The notes beneath the pieces are model-generated. The model searched no databases and was not told where the DNA came from. It saw nothing but the letters and a program-made list of their open reading frames with translations. From Triops longicaudatus (lineage: Eukaryota > Arthropoda > Branchiopoda > Notostraca > Triopsidae), in NCBI GenBank assembly GCA_022885665.1, contig JAGQDJ010000179.1, positions 62,001-126,000 on the forward strand: a DNA stretch of 64,000 nucleotides, read 5' to 3'. Below are positions 1-11,293 of the stretch, piece by piece; positions within the stretch are counted from its first letter, which is position 1; every line of letters begins with the position of its first letter. The position numbers were made by a program, and so were the translations under genes.

Positions 1-1005
1 CCAAATAGTACTGCAGTTGTTGCTGGACTGGCACATAAACGGTGTCATTTTTAGTCCCAATGCTGATTTGTTTCACATGTGTTGCAAACTCGCCCAGCTC
101 TTTCCATAAGGATAATGCCATGAAACGCTTTAAGCTACGGTAAATCTGAAAAACGTAATATAATACATGTTCACTATCTTTCGGAGTAAATTACATAACT
201 TAAATGAAATCAAAAGAAAAATACAGATTAAAAATATTTGTTAAAATTAAGGTTGATGTTTGGTTATATTTATCAATAGTGGGTGGTTACTTTGGTTGTT
301 ACGCTCCGAGCTTTATCTTGGCGAAAAACGACCTGGAGTTTGTAAAGCCATCTTGACAGAAATGCACCTTCTATTCTAATAGATTCTAAAATTGAAGCTT
401 CCACAATCTGGGTATCTAAAACGCGTTGTAGGTCCCGAATTTTACCTGTAATACATAAATTTTGATTTATTACTTTCGTATGGCTCCTGTTGACAAACTT
501 GTGTGTAAATTGCCGGCGAATTTGAACGGAAAGTGAAGCGATACAGATCAAGCAGTAAAAAAAAAAATTGGAGAGCAAAAAACAAATTTATAGACTATGC
601 GAATTTTACTGCGAAAACCCGCGTAAAGTGGACTTTGCATGCTTAATTTTTAGCAAAAGTAATCTTACCAGTCATAGTATCGTATGAATACTACATAAGT
701 AAAAATACACTAAAAACAGGAAAATACTAATATTTTCTGTCTGTTTTTAGAAAAACGGCTAAGAAAAATTTTCAATTTGAAAATCCGGCAAATTTCACCA
801 CTTTCGCGCGTGAACCGCGAGTGCGAAACAGCGGTTCGCCAGTCAGGAGCCTGAATTCCTCAGTGAAGCATGCTATTTCTTTTAGATTTAATTTCCTTTT
901 TTTTTCGTTACCAAAAACTTTCTGTCGTTGATTTGCTGGCAGTTTTAGTGTAACATACGGTGGTGGAATTAACGACGCTTGATTCCATAACGAACAATCG
1001 TCCAT
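1..1005 (-). CDS. NEPRO: NEPRO-like nucleolar protein, 5' part (3 exons; gene runs off left edge)
   Basis: Minus-strand gene with exons 1005-912, 445-291 and 145-<1. The donor after 912 (GTAACG) and the acceptor before 445 (TTACAG) are both phase 1. The donor after 291 (GTAACC) and the acceptor before 145 (TTTTTCAG) are both phase 0. Together they read 131 codons without a stop. I start at MDDCSLWN (1005); an in-frame ATG at 1047 would add 14 residues. The product has a short N-terminus, a helical Leu-rich segment (EASILESIRIEGAFLSRWLY), a basic stretch (YRSLKRF) and the segment VYVPVQQQLQYYL. Order and spacing resemble the N-terminal domain of NEPRO (nucleolus and neural progenitor protein), which in vertebrates is nucleolar and has been linked to RNase MRP. 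The gene model is well supported; the family name is a recall-based inference. The C-terminal part is outside the window. Confidence 0.6.
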
Positions 1006-1584
1006 GCCGGTGTGTACGTACTTTAATTCACTAGTAAACAAGAGCACGTTTATATCCAGACTAGTGCTGTGTCGCTACTATACAGCCATCTGACGACCTG
1101 AACAGCTATCTTTCGAATTTCACTAGAAGCCGCTATGGTTAACAAGACGTTAAGAGACACCTTTTGTCAGCAAGAAGTTTCCCTTTCGGACTGGCATATG
1201 TTCCGCCAAGAGAGATGATATTTTTATGGGAATCTGCAGGAAGATCCAAGGATACTAAAAATAAGGTTGTGACGCCCCATGGCGGGAAACGCAGGTGGCG
1301 CTGAATCATACGTCACAGGTATGTAGGCAACCCTCCTTTTTCGTACCAACCGTGTTAATGAGAACCTTACATAACGTCTTATGTGCTCCTTCTTGACAGA
1401 TAATGTAGGTGATCCCTCGATTTTCTGCTGAATACAAGTTCTTCATATTCTAAGTTTTGATGGCTTCACCTACTTCTAATTTCTTTCATTTAAACGTAAT
1501 TTAATTTCTTCCCATTTTAATTAATTTACTGCTCACAAGAGCCGATTTTAAGGGCAACGAATTTACCCGCAGCAAAAAATGAAT

Positions 1585-1619
<35 letters not shown>

Positions 1620-2197
1620 AGGAAGCACATGGCTTACCCCTATGAAGAACTTGCATTCACGTCTCCATGACCAATGTTTTTCTTATTCGCAAGGTTTCAA
1701 GCGCGGAGCTACAAGAAATTTCATTGTTATTAAATCTAAGAGAGTTCAAGAAATGGTGCTATGCATAGTTTATTCAAGTCTGCACAATTGCCACATTAAA
1801 ATCATTCAACACAATCAATTGCTTCCAGCTTAACACTAAACCTGAAAAAATGGGCGAGGGAAAGAATTTTCCCAAAAACACACGGACGACTTTAACGCGT
1901 GAAAAAAAAAGAAATAAAGAAACTTACAAACTTAGACACTTGTTCTTGATTTCCTAGTTTAAACACAATTTTAGTTTCTCTTACTTTGAAATTCAGAGTG
2001 ATAATTAACACTACAGTAAGCACACAAAACTTTAGTATGATTTGTTTACAAGATTTCAGGCAGTTTTCCCTATCCAAGCAGTGGCAGTGGGCCCTTGATC
2101 TGAATGCTGCATTCCTATAACGCACCACCTGGAGATTCAAATGCAAGCGACCACGACGGCGGGACCTTATTTCTAATACCCTTGGACCTCCTCTCGT

Positions 2198-3034
2198 GAT
2201 CAGAGCCCGATGGATTTTGCACTTTCTTTTACTCGGATGACGATCCGATCCAGTAAATAACGCAAAACAGTTTACGGATCAGGGTCTGATTTCGATCTTT
2301 GATTAGTTGCTAAGCTTGCACGGGTATCGATCACGATCCTAGCCGGATCCTGTCCGTTGTGATTGTGATCTGGAACCCACCGGATGGAGTCTAAGTGGTT
2401 CATTGGAAAATGTAAATTTCTTTATTAAAAGCCATGAAATCGCGGCAAGGCTTCCTCAGATTCAACCTGCAAAGGATAGTGATCCTGGACAGAAAATAAG
2501 ATCTAGATTTGCGATCTGATCTGGGATCTGACCGGAATCGCTTTTTGAATTAGACTCATCATAACGGGTCCACCCTGAATGATCGTGATTTAATTAAGAT
2601 CGTGGTTTTATTTAAGAAGTACCAACTAAAATTAACTGATTTCTAATTACAGTGAATCTTCTGTACAATGTGTATATAAAAAAAGTACCGATGGACAAGT
2701 CAGATACAAAACGGAATCCGGCATCAGATCCGGATCCTAAAAATGGATATTGTGATCTATCACGGATTGTGCAAATGTTTAACGTAGACCACTTTCTGAT
2801 CCGGATTACTATCGGATCACGACTCGTGATCCGTCACGGATCTGTGATCATGATCCATAGTTAAAGATCCGTTGTTCGTTTACTACAGTTCGTGATCCAA
2901 AAATTCGTTTTCGGCGATCCATTGCTCGTCAAGTACGATTCATGATCAGTGATCCGCTGCGACGATCCGGATCAAATAGCTATAACACGCCACACCATAG
3001 TCTACGGCGAAAATAGAAAGTTTATCGCAGGATC
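2198..3034. repeat. GATC-dense decayed repeat
   Basis: I count about 33 GATC tetramers in roughly 840 bp, where about 3 are expected by chance. Many sit in GATCCG, CGGATC or GTGATC contexts. No clean period is visible, so this looks like a degraded simple repeat or satellite rather than a fresh tandem array. GATC is its own reverse complement, so the signal is the same on both strands. Confidence 0.6.
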
Positions 3035-4368
3035 AGGCTCACACGGGCTCACAAAAGGCATCTATTAATGGATTCACTATTGTTGTACCATTGAGAGTAC
3101 GCTATATCCACTTCTGTGCACTGCACAGTATAAGGGTTGCACAACAGGATAACAGGGCCGTCTCCCAATGTAAAGGTTTTGGTCTCTACTTTCTCGGTCT
3201 CAAGAGGATATGAAGGTATTCGCGAGAGCGGGAACGCATTTGTTTGTGGACCGTTTGCGACGACTTATTAAGGCCCCAGGTTGACCTCACGAATGTACAC
3301 TTTAAGAGTATATTAAATAATACAGGAAGTGGTCTAAATTTGAACTACCATTTTTATTCTTTCGAAAAAGTAAACGGTCTTAGAACTGAGTTAAGGAAAA
3401 AATATCCTCTGTAGTAGATACACAAGTGTGTTGCCTATATGGTCTGCATAAAAATAACTTCAGAAGTCGTCGCAAATTTATTTATTCCAATTTTCCCAAA
3501 TCTCTTCAAAATGGACATTTTGAAAATGTGGTCCGAACTCCGACTGCTTGGGTAAGAGGATACTAATGAATTTCCGAAACGAATAAAAAGAAAAACAGAA
3601 ACAAACAATTAACAGGATTTGCAACGCACTGGCACAACTGCAGTAGCAAGAGGCACGTGTAGCAAATAGCACTACGCAACCTAGTCAAAATTAACCACAT
3701 GACGACTTTATGAAAGTTTGGAATTTTCTCACAAATACAGTTAATGTTTAGTATTATATGTACAATTCTGGGAAATCCTGGTACTTAAGCTAAGCACGTA
3801 GCTAAAGAAAGTGTTATTAACTTACGCACTTTCTTACAAAAATGGTAACTGTACTCTGGAAAAATTTGTCCGGCATTTTTTTTTTAAATTAAATAACTCA
3901 ACAACCACAAAGCGGAATGAACGCCAAATTTCTAAAAACACAGCGGTTACGAGAACAATCTCCCGTAGCCAGGAACAGATAACGATACATAATAGAGGTA
4001 AAAATGCGGTTGTCAGAGTTTAGACCTTCTCCTCTGATAATTGGACGAGTGATGTAAAAATCTGAGTACGACAACTAGTAAAACGTAAGGTCAACCGCTC
4101 CTGAAACTATTTTGAACCCGACAGTCATTTTCGTTAAAAAAAGAGCGTTTTGGGCAATTCGTAACTACGATCTGGTCTTGGATTCTTGTATAGGCCTACT
4201 GTACAAACACTTTGCAGAACAGTGAAGCGGACTGGACATTGTGGCAATGTGGTAAACGCCGCATGGACCGGGTCCGCAAAATGCTTTTTCGGGACGGGGT
4301 TTACTTAGTCGTAATAACGGTAGCTCAGTGGGGCCGGTCTTGAAAATTTCCGCATGGGCCAATAGCAA

Positions 4369-4383
4369 GCCAGTCCGCCGCTG
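4369..4383. mobile_element. hAT-like terminal repeat remnant
   Basis: GCCAGTCCGCCGCTG reads inward as CAGCGGCGGACTGGC, a CAG-starting terminus of the kind seen in hAT elements. A related end lies at 49476-49490 (14 of 15 bases equal), and similarity extends about 35 bp inward there too. A partial inverted match (GCGGACTGG) lies at 4228-4236, so a small element of about 160 bp is possible, but I see no target duplication. Confidence 0.4.
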
Positions 4384-5381
4384 GCCAAAATGGTGGCTCA
4401 ACTTCCACCAAACTTTATAGTAGTGTCCCTTTTTGAAGTAATCTTCTTGAATTTTAGGGTGGTAAAAATTGTATGGTGACCAGGGTAAAGAACAGATAAC
4501 TTATTCGTACAAGGAAAGCACCATAATCATGTTTGTTTTTACAATACGCACTTCCGTAACCTATCCTTCGTCGTCGATATTTTTCTTAGAAACGATTCGC
4601 CGTGTTTATTTTATTACTTGCATTTTTTTCGCTTCGAAATGCCTACGGTACATTCGTTATAATTTTTGTGCGAATAATCCTGCGCCCTAACTGATTCATC
4701 CGCTTGCTCCTAAAAGAACGAAAGCTAGTATAGTAGTGTAAATAATACGGGGAAACTGCATTTAAGCTTGACAAAATCGGTACAATAAACGAGACGTCTG
4801 GATGTTTCTCTCCCGTAATAATCTATTTTCTTAATATCCTATCCATCACGATTCCTTTTTTATTTTTCGTTCTTTCCTTCTTTATTTTGCATTTTGTTTT
4901 TCTTGCTTCGTGGAAAGTAAACCGTGGAAAGTAAAGACGAATATTTTGGCTCTAAAAAGCGAAATTCCGAAGCAAAAAAGCAGACTCGCTGGAATAGAAG
5001 ACCGATACAGCGAGCAATGTCGAATAGTCTGCATTTAACTTCTGTGATTTGCAATGTTCTTTAAAGGCTTCCAGTAATGATAGAAGTTTAAAAATTGCAC
5101 ATATATAGCTGGTAACCATTTATATATGCATACAATCAAAATTAGTTTTTTTTTTCTAAGATTTTTGGCAACTCAAGAAGAATAAGCTTTCTGAGAGCAT
5201 GGAGCGCATTCGTATCTTACACATGTTAAATATGGCTCAGTATACACGTTTCCATTTACGCGGTGTTTTCACGTAACCGAGCTAGCATGTGAATTGGGTA
5301 TACACTATGCTTTACATTTAAGAAATTACTTCAAATGCTCTGAGCAATTTTTTGAGTACGAAATTTCGGACAGAAGTTAAG

Positions 5382-5434
5382 TTTATTGAAATTCAGGAAG
5401 AAACGTTTATTACTTGGGAAAAAATATTTTTATT
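5382..5434 (-). terminator. Poly(A) signal cluster of gene A
   Basis: Three AATAAA hexamers on the minus strand (5434-5429, 5411-5406, 5387-5382) begin about 117 nt after the stop codon of gene A. The spacing suits a short 3' UTR. Confidence 0.55.
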
Positions 5435-5550
5435 GAGCCGAGACCATACGTATTGCGTAAGTCTCATAGTTATCGAAGATCTCGTGGACAAATACACTGA
5501 TTATTTTCGATTTGTCCCATAAATAGCAATCTGTTAAACATAAAAGAAGC

Positions 5551-7914
5551 TTAAAGGGAGGCAGTAACCCAGGTGTCATAGTCAGGGTAAGTAACAGTGG
5601 CTTCTTGGAGTTGCGAAACATCAATAATGGCGGCTGTGGGTTGAATCGGTAACGTTTTGGAGACGTGGCCTGCCAAGCCATCAATGGTGAAGCGTTTCTT
5701 TCGCCTGCGTTTGCCGATGAGAGCGCTGCACTTCGGGTAGCCGCCACAGTTGCAGTTGCTGTTGTTGCTGTTACATTCACAACAGATGGTGCTGCTAACC
5801 ACAGTGTACGTAGAGGTGTACGTGGTCGAGATGGTTAGTGTCGTAGTGGTCGTTATTGTGTTTTCGATAGTGACGGTGACGCTTGAATAGATGGTGGAAC
5901 TGGATGTCACCGTGCTGATGGAAGTACATGTGAAAGACGTGCTCGTCACCACACTGGTGACGGTATTGGTTATCGTCAGTGTTGTAGGCACCGTAAAAGT
6001 GGTACTTATGGTCGTGGTGGAAGTATCAGTCACCGTTAGCGTGAAAGTCGAAAGGGAGGTGGAGGTCGTGGTAACAGTAGTGGTGACGGTAGTTGTTTCC
6101 GTCGACGTGGAAGTCTGTGTGCCAATAGAGGTTGACACTGATACTGACACTGACGTGTCGGTAGAAGTGTAAACGTTCGTTGAGGTGAAGGTAGCTGATG
6201 AGGTGGACACGTACGTATCAGTGGTAGTTGACACCGAGGTGGATACGTACGTATTGGTAGAGGTCGATACGTACGTAGCAGTGGTGGTCGACACGTCGGT
6301 TGATGTAAACGTCGCTGACGAGGTGGAAACGTAAGTATCCGTGGTGGTAGACACATAGGTGGCAGTAGTGGTAGACACGTCCGTTGAAGTGAAGGACGCT
6401 GTTGAGGTGGATACTAACGTGGCGGTGGTGGTCGATACGTAAGTGTCAGTGACACTGGAGGTAAAGGACGCGGTAGTGGTGGAAACGTACGTATTGGTCG
6501 TCGTGGACACGTAAGTGTCGGTGACGCTAAGAGTAGAACTTGAAGTGAACGACGCGGTGGTAGTCGACACGTATGTATCCGTGGTGGTGGATACGTACGT
6601 ATTAGTAGTCGTGGAGACGTCTGTGGAGGTGTAAGCCGCCGTTGTGGACGATACGTACGTATCAGTGGTGGTCGACACGTAGGTAGCTGTTGTGGTAGAT
6701 ACCGCTGTGGAAACGGAAGTAGTTGATGATGTCAGTGTTGAAGTGACCGTACTCAGGGAGGTAGAAACTGAGGTGGAGACAGATACCGAAATAACGGTGG
6801 AAGGTACGTAAATGGTGGATGTTGCGCATCCGGCGCCAGCATTGATATTTCGGTTCAAACCACCGCTAGAAAACAAAGCCAACGACCCTAGTGGCAGGAG
6901 TGCTGCAATGGCGAAGCCTAAACCCACTAATGCGGGTATCGGCAACGCTAGTGGCAACGGAGGTGGTGCTACTGGCTGAAGTGGTATGAATTGCACTACT
7001 GGCTGCTCTGGAAGCAACACAGAGGTTTGGTTGAAAAATATTTCCTCGTCGTCTTCATCGCTGTCGTAATCCAAGTTCTGCCGATCCACGTCATCTTTCT
7101 TCTCATGTACCGTAATCATTTGGTGGTTCTTTTCAGGTACTTCTTGTGCTTTTTGGGTGCTAGCATGATTGATGATGTCTATGTACTTAAAATCTACATT
7201 CTGTTTATTCGTATTGCCGTTCTGTCGATCCGGGCTATGCTTTAGGTGGTCCTTCGGTACGTGTTCTATGTTCTGCGTTTTAGCATGATTGATACCATCA
7301 AAATACTGAAAATCTACATCTTGCTTATCCGTAGTGGCTTTGTGTGGTACTTGTACATTTAGAGAACTAACTTGATAAGTATCGTCGAAGTACTGGTAAT
7401 CCTGCTGATCCAATTTATGTTTCGAATTATCCTTTTCCAGTGCCAGCTGTATTTGCTCCCTAGTACCTTTATGAGTACCGTGGTATGTATTGTCGAAGTA
7501 CTGGATACCGTGACTCGCTTTATCTGTGGAAAGATCCGTGTTCAGCCCTTTCTGGGCGGTATCCTCTTGAGTACTTTGGTAAGTATCGTCGAAGTACTGG
7601 TAATAGTCGTCCTGGAGTAAGCTCGTATTTAAATACTGGTAACTCCCATCTAACTTATTTTGAGTGTTTGCAAGGTACGGATCGCTTTTTTCGTGCACAG
7701 CGACGTCATAGTCGTATTGCCAGTCGGTGTCAGGTGTAGTTCTACGTCGAGGAACATCACTAGTCAGTCTGAGTCGTTTTGTTAAGTGAAGAAATACTTT
7801 TAGTCCATCGGATGCCTTAAAATTTTCCACTGAAACTGTTAAAAACGTCACCAAAATTGCAAACGTCACAATAAATCTGGACGGTGACACCATTCTAGAA
7901 CGTTTGTAAAGCAA
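5551..7914 (-). CDS. Gene A: Ser/Thr/Val-repeat secretory protein with six-Cys motif
   Basis: Single-exon frame of 787 aa. It starts with a signal-peptide-like N-terminus (hydrophobic stretch near residues 14-28). An acidic, Tyr-rich region follows with five spaced copies of a QYFD[DN]TY-like motif (about residues 105-265). Next is a hydrophobic block rich in Ala, Leu, Gly and Pro (about 315-345), then about 350 residues almost wholly Ser, Thr and Val with an eight-residue beat such as TYVSTTTD. The end holds CCECNSNNSNCNCGGYPKC (about 708-726), a polybasic KRRRKKR and a tail with TLPIQPTAAIIDVSQ. The Ser/Thr tract would be a dense O-glycosylation target if secreted, and the basic run could be a furin-type site; both are inferences. 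ATG at 7893 is an alternative start. Paralogue of gene B, 3.4 kb away on the same strand. Function unknown; an adhesive, cuticular or mucin-like role is possible. Confidence 0.85.
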   Translation of the reverse strand: MLYKRSRMVSPSRFIVTFAILVTFLTVSVENFKASDGLKVFLHLTKRLRLTSDVPRRRTTPDTDWQYDYDVAVHEKSDPYLANTQNKLDGSYQYLNTSLLQDDYYQYFDDTYQSTQEDTAQKGLNTDLSTDKASHGIQYFDNTYHGTHKGTREQIQLALEKDNSKHKLDQQDYQYFDDTYQVSSLNVQVPHKATTDKQDVDFQYFDGINHAKTQNIEHVPKDHLKHSPDRQNGNTNKQNVDFKYIDIINHASTQKAQEVPEKNHQMITVHEKKDDVDRQNLDYDSDEDDEEIFFNQTSVLLPEQPVVQFIPLQPVAPPPLPLALPIPALVGLGFAIAALLPLGSLALFSSGGLNRNINAGAGCATSTIYVPSTVISVSVSTSVSTSLSTVTSTLTSSTTSVSTAVSTTTATYVSTTTDTYVSSTTAAYTSTDVSTTTNTYVSTTTDTYVSTTTASFTSSSTLSVTDTYVSTTTNTYVSTTTASFTSSVTDTYVSTTTATLVSTSTASFTSTDVSTTTATYVSTTTDTYVSTSSATFTSTDVSTTTATYVSTSTNTYVSTSVSTTTDTYVSTSSATFTSTNVYTSTDTSVSVSVSTSIGTQTSTSTETTTVTTTVTTTSTSLSTFTLTVTDTSTTTISTTFTVPTTLTITNTVTSVVTSTSFTCTSISTVTSSSTIYSSVTVTIENTITTTTTLTISTTYTSTYTVVSSTICCECNSNNSNCNCGGYPKCSALIGKRRRKKRFTIDGLAGHVSKTLPIQPTAAIIDVSQLQEATVTYPDYDTWVTASL

Positions 7915-10900
7915 TACTTGGCACTCTTATGGAATCATTTAAAGTTTTGCACTAATGTGTGGAATCGCGTGAGTTGCACTAATTTAAACTAATGAATTAT
8001 ATTAACGTCAATTGACTGAAGGAGTAGATGGCCTTAGATGGCCGTAGTATTAGAACCGATTGAGCAGCAAGATTCTTAGAAGACTGACCCTTGTAGGCCA
8101 ACTGACTGGCTTTATGAAGTTATTTTCTCATTATGCCATATGTTTTCGTAGAACGCATTGGCCCTTAGCTTCATGTATGGAAAACCGCAATTACCTGCCG
8201 GCCTAAGGCACCGTAAGATACGTACGTACAGTACTGCATTGTACATAACGCATAGGGTAGTGCGGAGGCCTTAGCTAGAAGCTTTTAAGGTTGCTTATTA
8301 AAAATGAGAATTAGCAGAGCCGCAAAGGCAGTAAACCTGAAAAAAAGTGAAAATTATGTAAAGCTCACTTGTAAACTGAGAGCGTGGTGTTTCCTGTAGA
8401 CGAACCAATGACTTAAGTGCGGTAATGTCACGTATGTTGCAGTTGTAAATAGTTAATGTTTTGTTTCCTGTGATAATATTTCTCGAGTGTAAAGCCGAAA
8501 ACGAGGTCTCGATAAAGCAAATGAATTACGATCAAAGCAAAGGGAAATTCAATCGAACGATACAATGTTGATTTATTAAAGAATTCCTTTGATCTCAGTT
8601 TATTCTTGTAAGTCGAATTTGAGCGCATTTCCCCTTACAAACGTAAGTATCAAAACAATAATTTCCTATTATTGAGCGCGCACGCTTAAAGAGCGATTTT
8701 TGCTTACGCGGTATTGCTAAACACGGGCTTTATGCCGTGAAAGAGTAAACTAAACTCGACCTTACGGACAATTTTGTCCGTAAGTTAAGGGTACTTTCCC
8801 CTGCTCGTGCGACGTCGTAAAGCGCTGGACTTTGCCTGCTACAGCCCATCCAAACTTGACTTTATTGCACAAGTTGCTGTTAATTACTATCATATTACCC
8901 GATTTTGAGCTACGTGTACACTAAACAGCTTTAGTTTAGCTGTAGAAGAGACTGGAAAACTTAGCCAGTGCATACAAATCAAACGTCGTGAACATTCGAT
9001 CTAGGTCATGCAATTGAGTTTTAGCTGACTTGTGCTACTTTTTCTGTTTTTCTTTTGCTCTAAAATACGGACGAATCGAATTTATTTTTCTGCTTATTTT
9101 CTTTGATGAAAAAACAAGTTATACATACATTTTCGAACTTGAACACTGGAATCCACTCAAGCAGAGTCTTGATGCGGCGAAAACCATCTAACTAGAAGCA
9201 AAGTGGTACGGTCACTGCTAACTGTCCTTTAACTTATTGCAAGTCCGATACCTAACATGAAGTCTGTCCGGTCCCAAGTTTTCCTACTGAACTGGAGACC
9301 ACTATACTCTGGACGGTCTACGTAATTATTTACAAAATCGACGTTTAAGCTATATACTGTACATAAAACTAGTGTAAATAATAGAAGTACGGTAATGTGA
9401 TAAAGTAGTTTCCCATGTGCCCACTTGCTTTCTCGTCGCTACAACGTTGGAATGTTAAGTACTGATTTTGACTTGCGGTTGTGTTTATTTTAATTGTCCG
9501 TTAAACACCAAAGTGATTTTGATTTAGGAAAATAAAGAACAAAAATCTAAATAGACGTAGGTATACCTTAATAGAAAATAATGCTTATGTACTCAGAAAT
9601 AGCGACTAGTACAAATAATTTTATAGTTTGCATTTTCGAGAAATTTCGGTGATTTTGATGCTCGCTGCGTACCGTGTAAGTTTTCTTACTAGGATCTTTT
9701 ATCCAAGCTTTTGAGATTTGTTTAAAAAATGATAATGTTTAACCAAAACGGATTTGAATTTTACTTGCATAGATGCAATTCCCTTCACGTTCAATGATGC
9801 CCTCTTTTCACAGTAGCACAGTGCTCTACTCACTTTTACTTTTTAATTGTTTATATTTGTATTATCTCTGTTGCAGTTACGTGAGGAGGCATGAAGTTTT
9901 TCTGAAATTTGAGCGTAGACTAAAAAAGTGGTAGGTTTAATTGCCCAAATTGCAAAGCCTTTGTAGTATGCAATCATCGGCTGTGGAATGGACTTGAATC
10001 TGAGATACCCTTCGGCAACTCTGAGAAAACTCAAAATATTAATAATAATATTCGCTTTGAAAATTATAAAAATTTAATCTATTTTATCGTTATCTTGACT
10101 TTTTTCATTCTCAACAAAGGTAGAAAATCCGGTAGAAGAGAAAAAGCTGACAGAAAGGTGAACCTTGATTTTCCTAATACTTTCTTTCCGCGTAGGATAC
10201 TACATTGAAGAACTGTATGTATATAGCAAAGGGAAGAATCGAGTGCATTGAGTTGTCAACAGTGAATTAAGTCTTTAACCTTGACCATTACCCTTTACGG
10301 AAACACCAACCACAATAAGATCATTCATTGTCAATTTGTAACCACTAAACACTTTATAGCCAAAAAAGGACATTTCCAGGCAATGCACACTGACAAATCC
10401 ATTTTTAATTGTTCCTCGTACAGTGAACCTAGTTGTAATCCAACCATTCGTTCCAAAAATATGTACACGTCGGCAAAAAAAAAAAAAAAACGCTGTTCCT
10501 ACAACGAACTCTATCGGGGCTTCATCGTACGAATAATTGTTTGGCCAAATAGTGCGTTCGCTGAACGATTAGCTCTCTTAAAACGAGATTCGTTGTTCGA
10601 GGTATTACTTATTATACACTCATTACGGTCACTGTCGGTGAACATAAATGTGGTCTCCGCCTGCCCTTCAAATTTGTAGAGTTCTCTCCTGCCTTTTCCG
10701 TGGCTTAATTTCAAAATTAATGACTCCATCACATGTGATCGTTTTTGTAAGGAAAGGTAATAATGACTTGGAGGTGTCTTGCTGCTTCGGTGGCTGTTCA
10801 AGGTTAATTTCCCTTATTTCACACAGTTGCCAAAACTGTCTCTGATACAAGAGTTAGAGTTAATCACAGAGAAACAGTAAGTTATAAAGGGGGGCTAATA

Positions 10901-11136
10901 TGTACTTTTACAAGCGAGCTGATAATGACCTAGTAACCAAACCAAATCTAAAAACGGCCAAGTTTTTTATTAAAAAAAATATTTTTCAAAATAAACAACA
11001 ACAAAGTATTTCGTCAAAAAGAAAAAAAAAGATAAGCTACAAAAGAGAAGTGAAAGGATCTACAATGAAGACAAGAGATCTGGAGATTGAAATTATGTTT
11101 TGCTCATTTCATGATCATTTTCATGCCTTCTCCGTC
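7915..11136. other. Intergenic between genes A and B
   Basis: No gene supported. Contains the promoter-like site of gene A (8102-8113), a perfect 24-nt hairpin (8761-8784, 11-bp arms, 2-nt centre) and short A-runs such as 10476-10491. The 132-aa frame at 10281-10679 has low-complexity composition, no domain and overlaps equally long frames on the other strand, so I do not call it. Confidence 0.55.
8102..8113 (-). promoter_or_regulatory. Initiator-like 12-mer upstream of gene A
   Basis: Minus-strand AAAGCCAGTCAG followed by TTGG gives TCAGTT, a match to the arthropod initiator. It lies about 190-210 nt before the start of gene A. The identical 12-mer occurs upstream of paralogue B (12563-12574). 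TATA-like sequence at -30 is weak. Confidence 0.4.
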
Positions 11137-11142
11137 TTTATT
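11137..11142 (-). terminator. Poly(A) signal of gene B
   Basis: AATAAA on the minus strand about 152 nt after the stop codon of gene B. Confidence 0.45.
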
Positions 11143-11293
11143 CAATCGTTTTTACAGTCATCAAATTTGCAAATACAAAACAGCATTCATTTCGTCACAG
11201 GAATGATAAACCGAACTAAAAATGTGGCGAATATTCAAGCAATTGATATGAATGTTTCTATCTGACAACGTTACTGAAATTTCTTAAGAAAAA

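Larger units (their letters stand above)
1006..5381. other. Intergenic, no supported gene
   Basis: AT-rich DNA between the NEPRO-like gene and gene A. It holds a 31-nt poly-T run (1587-1617), a dense GATC cluster (about 2198-3034) and a transposon end near 4369-4383, listed separately. Short open frames here show no splice partners, family motifs or coding-like composition. Confidence 0.6.

Noticed and set aside
5891..6356. Long plus-strand and alternate-frame Val-rich or Pro/Arg-rich frames opposite gene A (also 11451-11981 opposite gene B)
   Set aside because: They are shadows of the Ser/Thr/Val repeat: ACN, TCN and GTN codons read on the other strand give Val-rich stop-free frames. No independent features.
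10281..10679. 132-aa plus-strand frame
   Set aside because: Contains a poly-Lys run from an A tract, competes with equal frames on the other strand, and no homologue recognised.
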